The notes below the pieces were generated by a model. It ran no database searches and was not told the DNA's origin. It worked only from the letters and a program-made list of their open reading frames with translations. This document shows, piece by piece, positions 35,801 through 47,014 of a stretch of 64,000 bases of DNA. Source of the stretch: Steinernema hermaphroditum (taxonomy: Eukaryota > Nematoda > Chromadorea > Rhabditida > Steinernematidae); assembly GCA_030435675.1 (NCBI GenBank), contig CM059622.1, forward strand, positions 10,540,001 through 10,604,000, written 5' to 3'. The first letter of the stretch is position 1. The number at the start of each line of letters is the position of its first letter. The position numbers and the translations under genes are program-made.

Positions 35801-36997
35801 TCACGGCTTCGTGACGGACGCCCTAAAGAGTTCCCCCTGCGCAGGACTGACATTGGACTTCTTGTCCAGAGTGAAGGTCGTCTGCACCTTCGTAGTCTTA
35901 CTGTAGGACGTCCTGTGTCCGAGGAGGACGTAGAAGATGCCGGCGCTGAGAAAAGTGTCGACGACGAGACCGAACTTCGGATACGGTCCCACATAGACGG
36001 TGACTTCGACGAAGAACTGAAAAGCGCGTTGGGTCTCAGTCCGGAGTGCGCAGGGCACTCACGATCTCGTAGAGAAGGAGGTCGAGGAAGAGGGGAATCG
36101 ATTCGAAGACGAGTCGGAGCACGAAGAAGTACTTGATGAAACTGTTGGTCTGGAAAGGACTCTGTTAGGCGGTGAAAACAGAGCGTCGACGGACGCTTCG
36201 GTCGAAGGCGATTCCGATGGAAGAGCGCCGTTTGTGGGAGAGGACGAGGAAGACGACGCCGAGGCACATCGAGCAGAGGGACAGGACCAGCTTCGAGGAG
36301 GTGTAGAAGGATCTTCCCGGGGCGATGAGGCCATAGAGGCACCTGCGGCTGTTGCAGTCTGAAGGGATAACGTCATTTTTCTCGGAATGTGCTAATTAGG
36401 CTCTCAAGAGCAGTCATAACGACAGTCATTTCGATTGTGTCGGAGGAAAACACGTAAAAGTAGAGTGATTGGACTCACCGTTGGCCAAGTTATGGATGTT
36501 GACAGTGACGGAGAAGACATCGGTGACCACCATCAGCGCCATCAGGCTTCCGGTAGTGAGGGCGATCCCCAAGAATATCACCTTGACGTCGTAGGTGGTC
36601 TTTCGCTGGGGAAAACCGAGGACGAGCGTCTTCTGGAGGAGAAGGCCAATGGTGGAGCAGTCGAAGAAGGCGGTCAGGCAGTGAATGGCCGTACCATAAT
36701 AGAAGAGGAGGTCCACAGAGCACTGGGTCCTATCTACAACGCTCTAGGTGTGCATCCACCTTGTATCCAGAGCTGCTTACCTAAAGCCTGATTCATCAAA
36801 GCGGCCCAGAGGAAGGAGTCGGGGAGGTGGGCGACGACGACGAGGAACATGGAGACGAGTAGGAGGGCGAGTAGGGACGAGCTGCCATGGATCACGGAGA
36901 GGGGTACGGTAGTGAAGAGGACACCGAGTACGATGGCTGTGACGAGGGCGACGACGGCGGTGATCACGAACTGGGCCGAAGCGACCGACGACAGCAT
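35801..36997 (-). CDS. Serpentine receptor-like protein B (7 TM, 316 aa)
   Basis: Member of the same seven-helix family as A, D and E. Minus-strand exons: 36997-36781, 36733-36479, 36358-36195, 36161-36063 and 36016-35801. The first two (217+255=472 nt) together equal exon 1 of receptor E, so B has one extra intron inside that block. Exon 3 (164 nt) equals E's exon 2. Helix 3 reads AIHCLTAFFDCSTIGLLLQK. After the phase-1 intron comes C-NSRR-C, then helix 5. FQTNSFIKYFF starts helix 6, and AGIFYVLLGHR ends helix 7. The cytoplasmic tail is longer than in the others, about 40 residues. The 33-nt intron with donor GTCCGT is the least certain junction. Probably a plasma-membrane chemoreceptor; ligand unknown. 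Confidence 0.68.
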
Positions 36998-37850
36998 GGC
37001 CTGGAGAGAGAATGGGCTCGCGTGTGGCGCAAGAGGCTAATTAGCGCGAGTTATGAGCAGAAAACGGAACTTCGTTGGCGAAAACAAGAGAGAAACAAAC
37101 ACGCTAATGACTAGAATGGGCAAAAAAAGAAGTGACATTAGGCGAAACTACGGTAGTTCCGAGAAGGCCACGTGGCTTGTTTTGCAGCTTCCACTCGGCC
37201 GCCCCGGATTCTAAAAAGTGGCACCGGAAGCGGAATTTAGAAGACACGGTCTCCGCGTTCCGCAGAGCCGAGAGAAGAAGAGTCGCTGACGGCGAACGAT
37301 CGAGGATAGGTTAATTTGCCAGCTGGAGAACCGAAATTGGGACTTTCGAATAAATTGGGATGTGCAGAAATGAGGGATTCGAAGTGTACTGTTAAGAGTT
37401 CGTCATCGACTGGGGAAACTCTGCGAATTTCGTCATCATTTGGCACTTATACACTGAATCCAGTTCGAGGATGGTAGGTGGTGCTGGAATTTTCCAAGTA
37501 TATGCTCCACACATCTAGAAAGACCTTTTAGGGATGAGCCACGGGTGATCAGCGGCACCTAAGAAACGGCGTTCACAGCCCACCAACATAGACGACTACC
37601 CTTCGTGTTCTCAACACATAATTGCCCCTGTCCTATGAACACAGAACCTCTACTTCGGAAAGCTCTCAAAAGCTCTCGAAAGTCCTCTTTTAATCGATAT
37701 ACTGTGTGCATCTTTGAGCCAGTGACTGAAAGGAAAAGGTCCACTGCCTTTTAAACACAGACAGAGGTCTAGACCCACTCATGTCTAGACGATTCCTGGA
37801 AACCATCAGCAGAACCTCTCCATACCCCCCCCCTCTCCTTTCTTTGAAAG
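36998..37850. other. Intergenic within receptor cluster
   Basis: No supported gene. Short frames near 37237-37744 lack start or splice signals. A run of C bases lies near 37825. Confidence 0.4.
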
Positions 37851-38339
37851 TCGATCGGCGTCGACACACAGAAGATAGGCTTTGGAGATACGATAGCTTC
37901 GGAGATCCATCACATTGCCTTCCTAAGCATTTTTTTCTCAAGATTTTGCTCCTTCTATCGCTGGGCGTCCGGGGTCGTCCGCTGCTTCTTCGACAGTGTC
38001 TTCCTCCTCTGCCCAACATCCGTGATCCTTCTGGCCGCCTGCTATTTCTACTCTGCTCTACTCCGGCATCTTCTTCGAGAAACGACGTCTCCATCGCGCT
38101 GACCGGCCTGCCCTGTTCCGAACTCTTTTTCACCGTCTTACTCTACTGCCTTTAGAAGCGCGATCCCATCTCAGATGATTCCTCCTCTTGACGGCGATCG
38201 GGTGCGCCGTCCACTTCCTTTTCGCGTTCCTAGACTGCTCCCTAGATGTCTCTCACCTTCTTCTTTTCGAAATCGATGAAGCACCTGCTCAACGGCTATC
38301 TACCGTATATTTTATTGACACATTTCAAAGTACAAAGAC
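37851..38339 (+). pseudogene. Decayed serpentine receptor C (same family as A, B, D, E)
   Basis: Fragments of the receptor family appear in order but in different frames. 37851-38102 is open and carries helix-like FDSVFLLCPTSVILLAACYF (helix 1 region). The next piece, NDVSIALTGLPCSELFFTVL, fits helix 2 but needs a frame change and ends at TAG near 38155. AVHFLFAFLDCS (38206-38241) then matches receptor B's AIHCLTAFFDCS in helix 3. No helices 4-7 follow; a convergent gene begins at 38360. I found no intron set that joins these pieces, so a truncated pseudogene is the best reading. Confidence 0.5.
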
Positions 38340-38359
38340 TCTTTGTGAGCATGGAGAGT

Positions 38360-38777
38360 TCAGATGAACTTGATCTCGACGGTCTTCCTTCTTCTCCGCA
38401 TGCTGGCCCGACTCTTCCTGCTCGAGTTGTAGAAGACCTGCAAGATGGCGGTGTTCCAGCGGCGCCGCAGGAAGCTGAAAGGGAAGCTGCAGGACTAGAA
38501 TGCCCGTCTCGTGACTCACTATTTTTCGACGAGTTTCCGATTGGACTGACAGCGATCGACGATAAGGCGGAATCTTTACGAAATGCTGCTGACGCACAGA
38601 AGGAGACACCTACTTGTAGAAGAGGACGAAGAGAGAAGACAGGATGAAGACGTATCCGAGATGTCCACAGAAACGATAGAAAAGCGCCGTCCGGTGGACG
38701 AGGGTGCGGATCCGGGCCTTCTCGACCTCGCAGCGGACGAGTTCGTTGTCGAAGTGTCGCACACGGCGAAGCGACAT
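38360..38777 (-). CDS. Unknown single-helix membrane protein (92 aa)
   Basis: Two exons on the minus strand, 38777-38614 and 38474-38360, join in frame through a 139-nt intron (donor GTAGGT, acceptor tttcag). A ttttttctcag acceptor ends ten bases before the ATG. The protein has a basic/acidic N-terminal third (MSLRRVRHFDNELVRCEVEK), one hydrophobic helix of about 20 residues (LGYVFILSSLFVLFY) around 40-54, and a strongly basic tail with SRASMRRRRK near 76-85. This topology fits a type II or tail-oriented small membrane protein with a cytosolic arginine cluster. No family recognised. It lies between receptors B and D and faces the decayed receptor C. Confidence 0.6.
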
Positions 38778-39380
38778 CCCTCGACAGCTGAGAAAAAAGA
38801 ACTGGCAGAATGGAGGGAATCCCGGGAAAATGATGGAAAAGGGGAATGGACGATTTTCAGAGGATGAGTCAAGGGGCGAGTGATTCAGGAGGGTGAAGGG
38901 GACGCCCGAGGAAGGCGACTGTTTTTGAGCATCATGAGAGATCGGCGACTCACATCGAGAGTCAGAGTTCGGGAGAATAAGTGTTGATCTCACTCATACC
39001 CCGACAGGGTCTTCTTCTGTCGCCAAGGGGGCAGCTCCCCTTCCACTACTTTCTCTACTCGCCTGCGCTCTCTCGCACCGTGGTAGAGAGACGGTCGCCG
39101 ATTGGTGGGGTCGGTCGGCGACGAGCCAATCTTCGAAATCATACTTCACAGGATCATTTCTGTAGTGTGTTTTCACCATCTCGCTTTCTTCGAAAGCCAA
39201 CAAACCACCGTGATGACGAGATGTAACGTCGCCTCCGGAGCGGGAAGCTCGGGGTGTGGCCATTGGGCTGCGCGCCGTTGATGACTGCGGAGATCGCCTT
39301 CGGGTGTTCTCTTTGGAGGCGTCGTTTTCCGAACGGTCTCTATAAAACAAACCACAAGTGAGCGTCGTAGTAATAGTGTA
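38778..39380. other. Intergenic before mariner copy 2
   Basis: Promoter side of the 92-residue protein gene. No gene supported. Confidence 0.4.
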
Positions 39381-40269
39381 CAGGGTGGCGCAACAGTTCT
39401 GTAACGCCTAAAACTGAGCATATATCGCCGGGAATTCAGCGGGATTCGCGCGAAAATTGGTGTACATATAAAAGAGAACCCAGAGAACATGAATCTAGAA
39501 CAATTGTTCGAAATTACCACTTTCAGCCGAAAAAAAGGGTTCAAGAAGTTTCTTAAAATTCTTCGTCGTGGCCACGAACACTTCGTCGCCCATGCTCGCT
39601 CCAGAGATCACTTCAGACTGTGCAAGCTAGTGTGCCGGATTCGCGAGACTTCACTCTCCAAGAATCCACAGATGGCATAGTCCAGCGGGTTCAGGTCGGG
39701 GCTAGTGGAGGGTCAGATGCCCTTGCACCACTAACGTTGGGCAGATCTGATTCGTGACCCCCATCGCTAATTTCGATCCATGCGACGGGGTCCAGTCTTG
39801 CTGGATAACCTATTGGGTTGGAAAGTTGAAAATGCACCATTTTTGATTCGCGTCTATTTTCGCACTGAGTAATCCTGGGATCAGATGGGTTAATGCGTTC
39901 GTATTATTTTTTATATGATTTTTTGCACGTAGTCAGAGACCCTCAACTTCTAGGACTATGTTCTATGCTTTTCACGGCCTCAAAAAGGGCCAGAAGTCGT
40001 ATCGCTTCCAGACGAGCTTTCCAAGAGTCTGATTGAGCAGCGTTCTAAACTCCGATTTTGACCTCCCTTCCTCGAAATACGAAACGGCCGCTGAACGCTT
40101 TTCTTTGGAAGCCACAATAAATTCAAATAACATTTTCGGCTATCAGGGAAACAGTGAATATATGGTAAACAGTGGTTGATAAAAACACATAAAGCGTTGA
40201 AATAACTGAAAAAAATCAGCTCAAAAAAACGCATTTTGCAATGCGTTACAGAACTTTTGCGCAACCCTG
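39381..40269 (-). mobile_element. Decayed mariner-type transposon, copy 2
   Basis: Terminal inverted repeats of 26 bp (39381-39406 and 40244-40269) agree at 24 positions, with TA on both sides (39379-39380, 40270-40271). The element is related to that at 55-1133 but about 190 bp shorter, from internal loss. On the minus strand the transposase start region reads ASKEKRSAAVSYFEEG near 40100, and near 39690 the reading is again DLNPLDYAI-like. Stops break the frame. It lies between the 92-residue protein gene and receptor D. Confidence 0.85.
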
Positions 40270-40498
40270 TAGATGTTCCCAACTCCTACTGTAGACGTCT
40301 TATCCATTCGCGGACCAAAGTCCACTGACCAATGGTTCTCCAACATGGGAAATGATTCGGGCATAAGGTGCCAAACACAGGCACACTCTATCAAACGACT
40401 ATCGCATTTTATGTAAACACCAGGTGTCAAAGCAGATCTCACTTAAAGATGCAAGCTGCAAACGCGTAATCCAAAGAACGACACGTATTTTCGCGGTC

Positions 40499-41464
40499 AT
40501 GGCCTCGGTGGGCGCCGTGCTCTCCGTGGGCGCTCTCACGGTGACTTTCTCGCTGGCCACGTTAGGACTGCAGTTCATCCTCTTCAAGAAGTCGTTGGCC
40601 GAGCGCTGGAGCGAGTCTTCGCCTCTGACCCTCCTCTTGCTCTCCAACATCGCTGCCTCCTTCGTCTACATCTTCGTATCCCTCCAGTGGGCTCTGATCG
40701 CCCTGGGGGTCATCTCTAACCACATCGGCTTCGTCTTCCTCCTTCCCGTCGCCTTCGCCTACTCCTTCACCGCTTTCCACGACTTCGCCACAATCGGCCT
40801 TTTCCTACAGAGGATCCACTTCATCCTGGTACCCACAGTGAATGTCAAGAGGACGAACAAAGAGATCTCCAAGGGAGTCCTTATCGCCAGCGGCGCTGTG
40901 TCTCTTCTTGAATTGGTTCTCCACAGCTCACACTTCGACGCCTCGGAGGAAATCCTCAGAAGTAGGGCGCCCAGAAGTGCCCTTTATCTACATTACCATT
41001 CCAGCATGTAACTCCTACTGTTTGGACGTCAGAAGCGCGAAAAGGATCTTCGAGCTCGTCTTCTACCTCATCCTTCTCCCTCTCGTCATTGTTCTTCTTG
41101 GCGCCACTTTCGCCTTTCTCTACCGCCGATTCAAAAGCGAAAATCAGTCGAATAGGGAAACCATGGTACATGCATATAATGGCCCTCTCCCGACCTCGCT
41201 TTCAGATGCACAGCTACATTTTGTGCCTCTTCATTCCGAAGATATTTCTGAAGGTTCTGCCCGGGACGGTCGACTTGTTTCTTCTCGTGGTCTGACATCT
41301 CTCGTATCTAGGATGCTTAACGCTCCGTTCAGTTTGACATGAAGCTCGCCCAGTTCACCGGACCCTACAGTCCGTGCGTCTCCTCCGTAATCTACTTCCT
41401 CACCACGTTCCTCTACGTCATCATGCAGCGAAAAGAGTCGCGACCGCTTCAGCCATCTCAGTAG
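40499..41464 (+). CDS. Serpentine receptor-like protein D (7 TM, 279 aa)
   Basis: Seven-helix receptor of the local family. Exons 40499-40961, 41005-41165, 41206-41289 and 41333-41464, lengths 463, 161, 84 and 132 nt, with intron phases 1, 0, 0 as in A and E; introns are 40-43 nt. Exon 1 has the same length as receptor A exon 1. Helix 3 ends FHDFATIGLFLQR; exon 2 begins T-C-NSY-C, a cysteine pair with three residues between. The start MASVGAVLSVG is the first ATG giving the length of its relatives; an upstream in-frame ATG would add about 25 residues. AATAAA lies at 41523-41528. Probably a chemoreceptor; ligand unknown. Confidence 0.7.
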
Positions 41465-43820
41465 AGCAGCAATTCCTGGAAAACAGTGATCTTATGCATA
41501 GAAGCGCTTCTATTTCCCATGGAAATAAATTCATCTGAAAGGCGTTCTTAGAAAGCTATTTTCGTCTGTAGATAACAGTAATTGCAAGAGGCTGTTTCTC
41601 TCTTTAGACGCTATTGAGGTCATTATACTAATCACTATGATTTTCACCATTAAACTTTCACCAAGAGGGGACAGATTGAGTTCAAAACTGGTTTGTCTGC
41701 TTCCTATTCTGATCAGCGGCGTCCACAATAAGTTTCTTTTATTCCGATTGGATTATGAGTTTTAGGAACTTATTTGCACACACGGTTTTGCATTCCTGGC
41801 GCTCGTTTTTAGGATCCACGAAGATACAGTGTCTGTCTGCCAAACGAGCTCTGCAGAGAATTACAGTCATTTTGGAACAATAAGCAGTGACTGTCATTGC
41901 CTGTAGTGTCCCGTAGAAGTAAATGTTAAAGTGTCTGCCTGTGGTGTGGCTTTTTGTGGTATCTTGGATATGTTCAACACCAGAAACTTACTTTTATAAC
42001 TGGCCCTGAAGTTATTGACTGTGTTTAGAGGAAATCTGCTATCAAAACCTCAACAAGTAATTCCATTCTAGATGACAGTCTATTTCTGATTACCAATGTA
42101 TCGTAATCGACTTTGTCGGGAAATGACGATTATTTGCCGCAGAATAGTTTAGTAGTGCACTTTGTGAACTTCTGATGTACTTTCCGCCTTCATTCTTTGG
42201 TGTTTATCTATCCCTGTAGAACTCCAGATGCATTAACCTTTTTATTTTGCATCGTTCTTTTTGTCTAAAATACGATCCAAGAGTTACGATTTAAATGGTG
42301 GTTCCTGGGCTTGATCACTAACGATCGCGAAATCTCCAACGACTATCATTTTGAAGATGCTCAGAGTACCAGAGCCTCTCGATCTTCCTGGATTGTTGGT
42401 GATTGACCGCTGGCACTCAAGGAAAGTGCACAACAAAGCTCGCTTCAAAGAATTTGTACGCACAAACCCCTTGTACGTAACAACTTCTTGTTTTTCACGC
42501 CTGAGAACGTGACCCATATGTGAATCGAAGAGAAAAAAGCACTTTAATTCTGGAAATTTTTAAAATAAAAAGGTGCCCTTTGATTTTTATGAGACGGGTT
42601 CGGTCACAAACAACGATTTAATGAGGCGGCAACAAGAAGGACGCCCCACGCTGGAACGCCTCCTCCCCGAGAACGACGAGCTGCGCAAACAAAAGCGTTC
42701 ATTTTGTTGCAATTTTGCGCGTTTTTTCGCTTCCAAACAGGGTTCCCAACACGACCTCTAAAGAGGGCCTAGAGAGGGTCGCCACTCGCCTTCTTGAAGC
42801 GCACTTCTCCAGGAAATTAGCTACGATCAGGCGGAGGACCACCCTGAAACCACGTTCCTCAGAGATATCTGATCTGCGTGGACCTTCCACGCGCTGATTT
42901 TCTGGACTTTGTTTTGTGATTGTGTAGGTGGTGGGAGAGGGTCGCCGTTCCCTGCTCCTTAGCAGCTGAGGGGGTGCAGAACTAATGAATGCATTTGGGT
43001 CTTCTATTTATAAGCTGAGCTGAATGGTGAGTACTACGGGGGTTCTGTGATGGCAAAACAGCAAAAAAGATTTGCTTCTATCTGGAAGCTGCCCTAACTG
43101 CTTCACTCTTCTTGGATCATATAAGGTTTGGAGATCATTTTCTCCAAGAAACGCTTTCCATACGCCGCTTGTTTTCTTGCAGAGCTTGGAGAATTTTTCC
43201 ATGTTTGTGCTTTCTCCACTAATTGGCGGTAAACAATTCCAAAGATCGCCCGAGTTCCACACCTCCAGAGGTCAATGATCTCTTGGTCAACTTTCCCATT
43301 TGGTGCCAGCTCATTGGCTCTTCGTTTTTTCTTTTGAAATCCTAATCCTCTGAAAAGCAACAAATGAATGTTGCGCGCTGCCGGGTTCACCCAATCAACC
43401 CAATTTGCTCTTTCTGCAGTAACCGCACGCAAACGAGCGCGAGCCACGATCTTTTCTAATTGCCCAATCGTGAGCCAAATCTCATTTGCCGGCGACACCT
43501 CGTGTTTGCTGTTTACCTCCCCGGAAAACGAAACAAAAAGCGCCGCGGTGGATGTACTCAAAGGGGCGCTAACCGCGTTTTCTTCAGGGAGCAGGAGATC
43601 CGCCTCCTCTCCAAAGCCGGCCCTCAGCCCGATCTCGTGGATCTCCGGAGTCAGAAAATCGCGTTCTCGCGTGGATTGGATTTCCCTAACTACTTCCACC
43701 GTGGAATTCCTCAGTTTCGACACGTCCTGATCGCCGGCGGCGCTTATCCAATTAGCGTCAATTTGGATTTTCTGCCGACCCTCGATCCGACCTCCTCATT
43801 CCCACGTTCCTGCGGAGGCC
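41465..43820. other. Intergenic, receptor D to receptor E
   Basis: Mostly AT-rich and without genes. Near 42618-42897 two reading frames look protein-like (LERLLPENDELRKQK and, after a ttccaaacag acceptor, RLLEAHFSRKLATIRRR), but I could not join them in frame. A minus-strand open frame at 43103-43723 has no ATG until near its end. Confidence 0.4.
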
Positions 43821-45166
43821 ATGGCGACCCATGTCGTTACCGTAATCACGGACAGTCTGCCCCTCGTGGCGGGAGTGCCCACGCTCATCTTCCTCTGGAA
43901 CATCTTCTCCAAAGTGGCGATCGCGAAGATCGCCAGGGACAGCCAGCTTCTGGCCCTGCTACTCCTCGGCGTCGTCGTCTCCGCCATCTCCCACATTCCC
44001 AACGCTGTCCTCTGGCTCCTGTTCGGCACCGGCCTCCTCCCCAACTCCCTTGAACTCCAGTGGTGTCTTCTCATGGGCGCCATGGTCACCCACTGCACCA
44101 GCGTCTTCTATGACCTCTGCGGCATCGGACTCATCATCCACCGCGTCGCCGTCTTCTGGTCACCGCTCGTCTCCTCCAAGAGATGGGTCAAACCGATCGT
44201 TTGGGTGATGGTCGTTCTCTCCGTCCTCTTCTCTATCATCCTCGTCGCCGTCGACATCGTCTACACGAAAGCCGACCTCCACTACTCCCAGGGTGAGCCA
44301 GTTTCTCGCCTTTGGTCACTATTTGTCACAATTCCTGTCCCCGAACGTCCCTTTTCAGCGCATGATGTGGGCAGAAGACCGTAGTGCTTTCGCGTTAACA
44401 CGAGAGACGGGATGGTTTCCCATGCCCCTCCGATAGAACCCACGCAGTCATGTGTCCATGACAGCCCGTCCTGTTGGAAGTGTGCGCGTTCGTGCCCATG
44501 AATAATTATGCTGAAAGAATTAGCGTATCCTAAAGCCATTAAAGTTTAAACATTTGCGTCATCCGAAAGCCTCGTAGAGAGCTAATTCTGGGAATCTGGA
44601 GCTTCTTCTGCCCTGTGGATTCTAAGAAAAGAACGCTCTTCAGCCGAGAGAAGCAGTGGTCTTACTGAGAAACAGTCCATTTAGAGTGCCTCTCGATGAA
44701 CTGCTTGGTGCAAGCAGACTCCACGAACCGCGTCGTCTTCGTCATCATCAAACTTATCACCTCAGTAGCCCACGTCGGTTTCGGAATCGCCTTCCTCATC
44801 CTCATCCGCACCGCCGAGCTCTTCCACAAGACCTCCACTTTCCACAAGGTGAGCGAAGCCAACGCGCCCTCACAAGGCTCCCTTCAGATCAACGGGTTCG
44901 TCAAATATCTCTTCTTCATTCGCGTCGTATTCGAAATCGTCCCCTTCCTCATCGACTGTATCCTATCGATTACGGTAGCGCGGCACGTTCTATGAAATGC
45001 GCCAATTTCGACATTACAGATAAAGTTCAGCTTGATCTACTACGTCGGCGCCTATTCCAAGTTCGGCTGGTCGGTAGATGCGCTGGCCACCGCCGTGCTT
45101 TACTACTTGATGATGGAACGCAAGACGAACAACGTCTCCTGTTCGCAGAACACTCCTCTATCGTGA
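43821..45166 (+). CDS. Serpentine receptor-like protein E (7 TM, 289 aa)
   Basis: Seven-helix receptor of the local family. Exons 43821-44292, 44685-44848, 44888-44974 and 45020-45166, lengths 472, 164, 87 and 147 nt, intron phases 1, 0, 0. Intron 1 is long (392 nt); the others are about 40 nt. Helix 3 ends FYDLCGIGLIIHR. Exon 2 begins with E-C-LSMN-C. Helix 6 starts INGFVKYLFF and helix 7 ends VLYYLMMERK. Total length equals receptor A exactly, though the sequences are well diverged, which speaks for an old duplication with constraint. Weak similarity of the helix-3 end to C. elegans sra/sre-type motifs is all I can offer for class. Confidence 0.72.
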
Positions 45167-45469
45167 TTAATCTAGCAAACTGTACATAAGTTATTGTTGA
45201 ATACAGCTCTGAAGAGAGGAATGAACATAGTACTGCAATTTCATTACTTCCATAACCGCGAAAAAACGAATTAGCAAAGACCATTAGGTAGTGAATAAGG
45301 TTCGCGGGCAAAAGGCATATGTGACATTGCTCTAAAGTGACGTCACTGTATCATAATGTTGCGTCAGAAGCTAAGGAACGTCAACGAAACCCCCATCTGA
45401 GGTGCGGGGCGTGGAGCTGGTAAACTGGCCAGAAAAAAAACTCAAGCCCGAACGCGATGACCGTTCTGC
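45167..45469. other. 3' flank of receptor E
   Basis: No gene or repeat is visible. Confidence 0.4.
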
Positions 45470-45874
45470 CTATGATAACATAACTAAATATAAGGGAATA
45501 CGTAAGTTGTTGTCTGAATTGCTAATTTCAAATTGAAGAAGTTGTTGATATCGCCTCTTCCGTCGCACACTGAAGATGGTTCTAGTAGGAAGTGGCCACA
45601 TGATAGCAAACATGGCTGACTGATTGGGTAGCTTTCGTCCGCTGGTTCTTCGCCTTCGGTTGCTTTCGTAATTTTGAAGTAGACGAGGTTTCCGTGTGGT
45701 CCTGTCACGACGACCGAACCAATAGAGCTGAAAGTACATTTGAGGACCCTGCGGTGATGTTTTCGAATTCACTCGCTTGCTGTGCGTCTCTGGCGATGAG
45801 CAAGTTTTGGTTGAATTTAGGGCATCCGCGGTTATCAGAAGCTCTGAGGTGTCGTTTACTGGGCGAATTTGCAT
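45470..45874 (-). CDS. Hypothetical small protein (134 aa or spliced 119 aa)
   Basis: An open frame on the minus strand begins at an ATG six bases after a catttcag acceptor. A 45-nt stretch from GTGAAT to tttcag (about 45768-45724) could be an intron; it is a multiple of three, so the frame is the same with or without it. The product is basic and lacks a signal peptide, clear helix or known motif. An overlapping frame in the second half (TGPHGNLVYFKITKATEGEE) also looks protein-like, so the true frame is unsure. Confidence 0.3.
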   Translation of the reverse strand: MQIRPVNDTSELLITADALNSTKTCSSPETHSKRVNSKTSPQGPQMYFQLYWFGRRDRTTRKPRLLQNYESNRRRRTSGRKLPNQSAMFAIMWPLPTRTIFSVRRKRRYQQLLQFEISNSDNNLRIPLYLVMLS

Positions 45875-46166
45875 TTTGCTCTGAAATGTTCGTTCAGAAT
45901 TTTAGGCTTGTGGAATTTGAGCGCTGCTCTTCGTGGCGATTCTCTGCTCTCTGCTGAGTCACCGCGGTGCGCTTTATTCGGCCGGTTTTCTCTGTTTTCT
46001 GCTAATCCTGAGGCGCAGTGAGAGTCGCGATCATGTGACATCGATTGGTTTCGCGTCTGTCTTTCCATGTGGACGTGTTTCTCCGCGTTGCAACGTTCTC
46101 GTGTCGTGCGCCTCTTCCTCCTTTTCACAGTGTACCGTTTCAGTGAAGAGTTTTCATTCCGACAAA

Positions 46167-46440
46167 ATGACTCGCGGCCACATGAAGATGCAAGCGAAGG
46201 AGAAGAACATGAAGAAGCAGGAAGCTCTACGCAAGTCGCAGGGATTCGACCACAAGGGAGCCGCACAGAAGTCGCTCGTCTACAAGTGCCCGATATGCAT
46301 GACACAGAACGTACATCTCAAGTCGTATAAGGAACACTTCGCTGTATGTCATCTGTAGGAATGTGCAGTTTTATACTTTTCGAATTTTCTAGGCGAAACA
46401 TCCCAACGCTCCTCTTCCTCCAGAACTCGCTGATGCTTAA
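46167..46440 (+). CDS. ZNF706: ZNF706-type small zinc-finger protein (74 aa)
   Basis: Tiny conserved eukaryotic protein with one C2H2 finger, implicated in mammals in exit from pluripotency and in promoting amyloid formation like the related SERF proteins. Exons 46167-46343 and 46393-46440, intron 49 nt. The N-terminal half is the lysine/glutamine-rich 4F5-like stretch (MKKQEALRKSQGFDHKGAAQ). The finger follows as Y-K-C-P-I-C with H56 and H62 of HFA-AKHP. The end PLPPELADA matches the human PLPPELADVQA. AATAAA at 46536-46541. Clear orthologue. Confidence 0.95.
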
Positions 46441-47014
46441 CTTCGCAACCTCTTCCTTTGGCTTGTTATACATATGGGTTACTGCTTATATGTACTATTG
46501 TTATGATCTTTGATATGTCTGTGGATTGTGCTGTGAATAAAGAGAGAGTCAGTTGAGTTCTGTTGTGTTGTAGGATATTGCGATCTTTGAGGCCATATTC
46601 GAACTGACGCCGACGCCTGTCCGGGGGGTTTTCTTCGTCACTGGTTCTCAGCGTTCCGTGAAAGTTCTGGACCTGGACCAACGTATCGTAAAAACGTTGC
46701 GCTACAAAATTGGTGTCTAAACAACCAAACAAAACGTCTGAGTCTAGACACCAATATACTCACCGGGGGGAGGGCCACTCAAAGAAACGTTTCTATTGCA
46801 CTTTTTCTGTCAGATTTTTCGATTGTTTCGTGACTGACTCTCGGCACGAAATATCAAATACGATATACGCTGCAATATACCCCAACCCTAATCCATGGGA
46901 CATTTCTTCATTAGCACTTTTGCCGTCTCACTGGTGGCGAGCGTCTTTCTCAATTTCGTTATCTTTGTCGCGCCGCTGAAAATTTCTTCCGCTACTCCTT
47001 CTGTTTAAGGTAAA
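46441..47014. other. Intergenic, ZNF706 to rpl-11
   Basis: ZNF706 3' end followed by presumed rpl-11 promoter. A pyrimidine-rich run (46937-47008) precedes the rpl-11 start, as common for ribosomal protein genes. Confidence 0.5.

Noticed and set aside
42606..42897. Possible two-exon small gene
   Set aside because: Both halves look protein-like, but the only GT-AG intron available leaves the second half out of frame.
43103..43723. 206-codon minus-strand open frame upstream of receptor E
   Set aside because: No ATG occurs until near its C-terminal end, no splice acceptor marks a start, and no family resemblance is seen. It could still be an internal exon.
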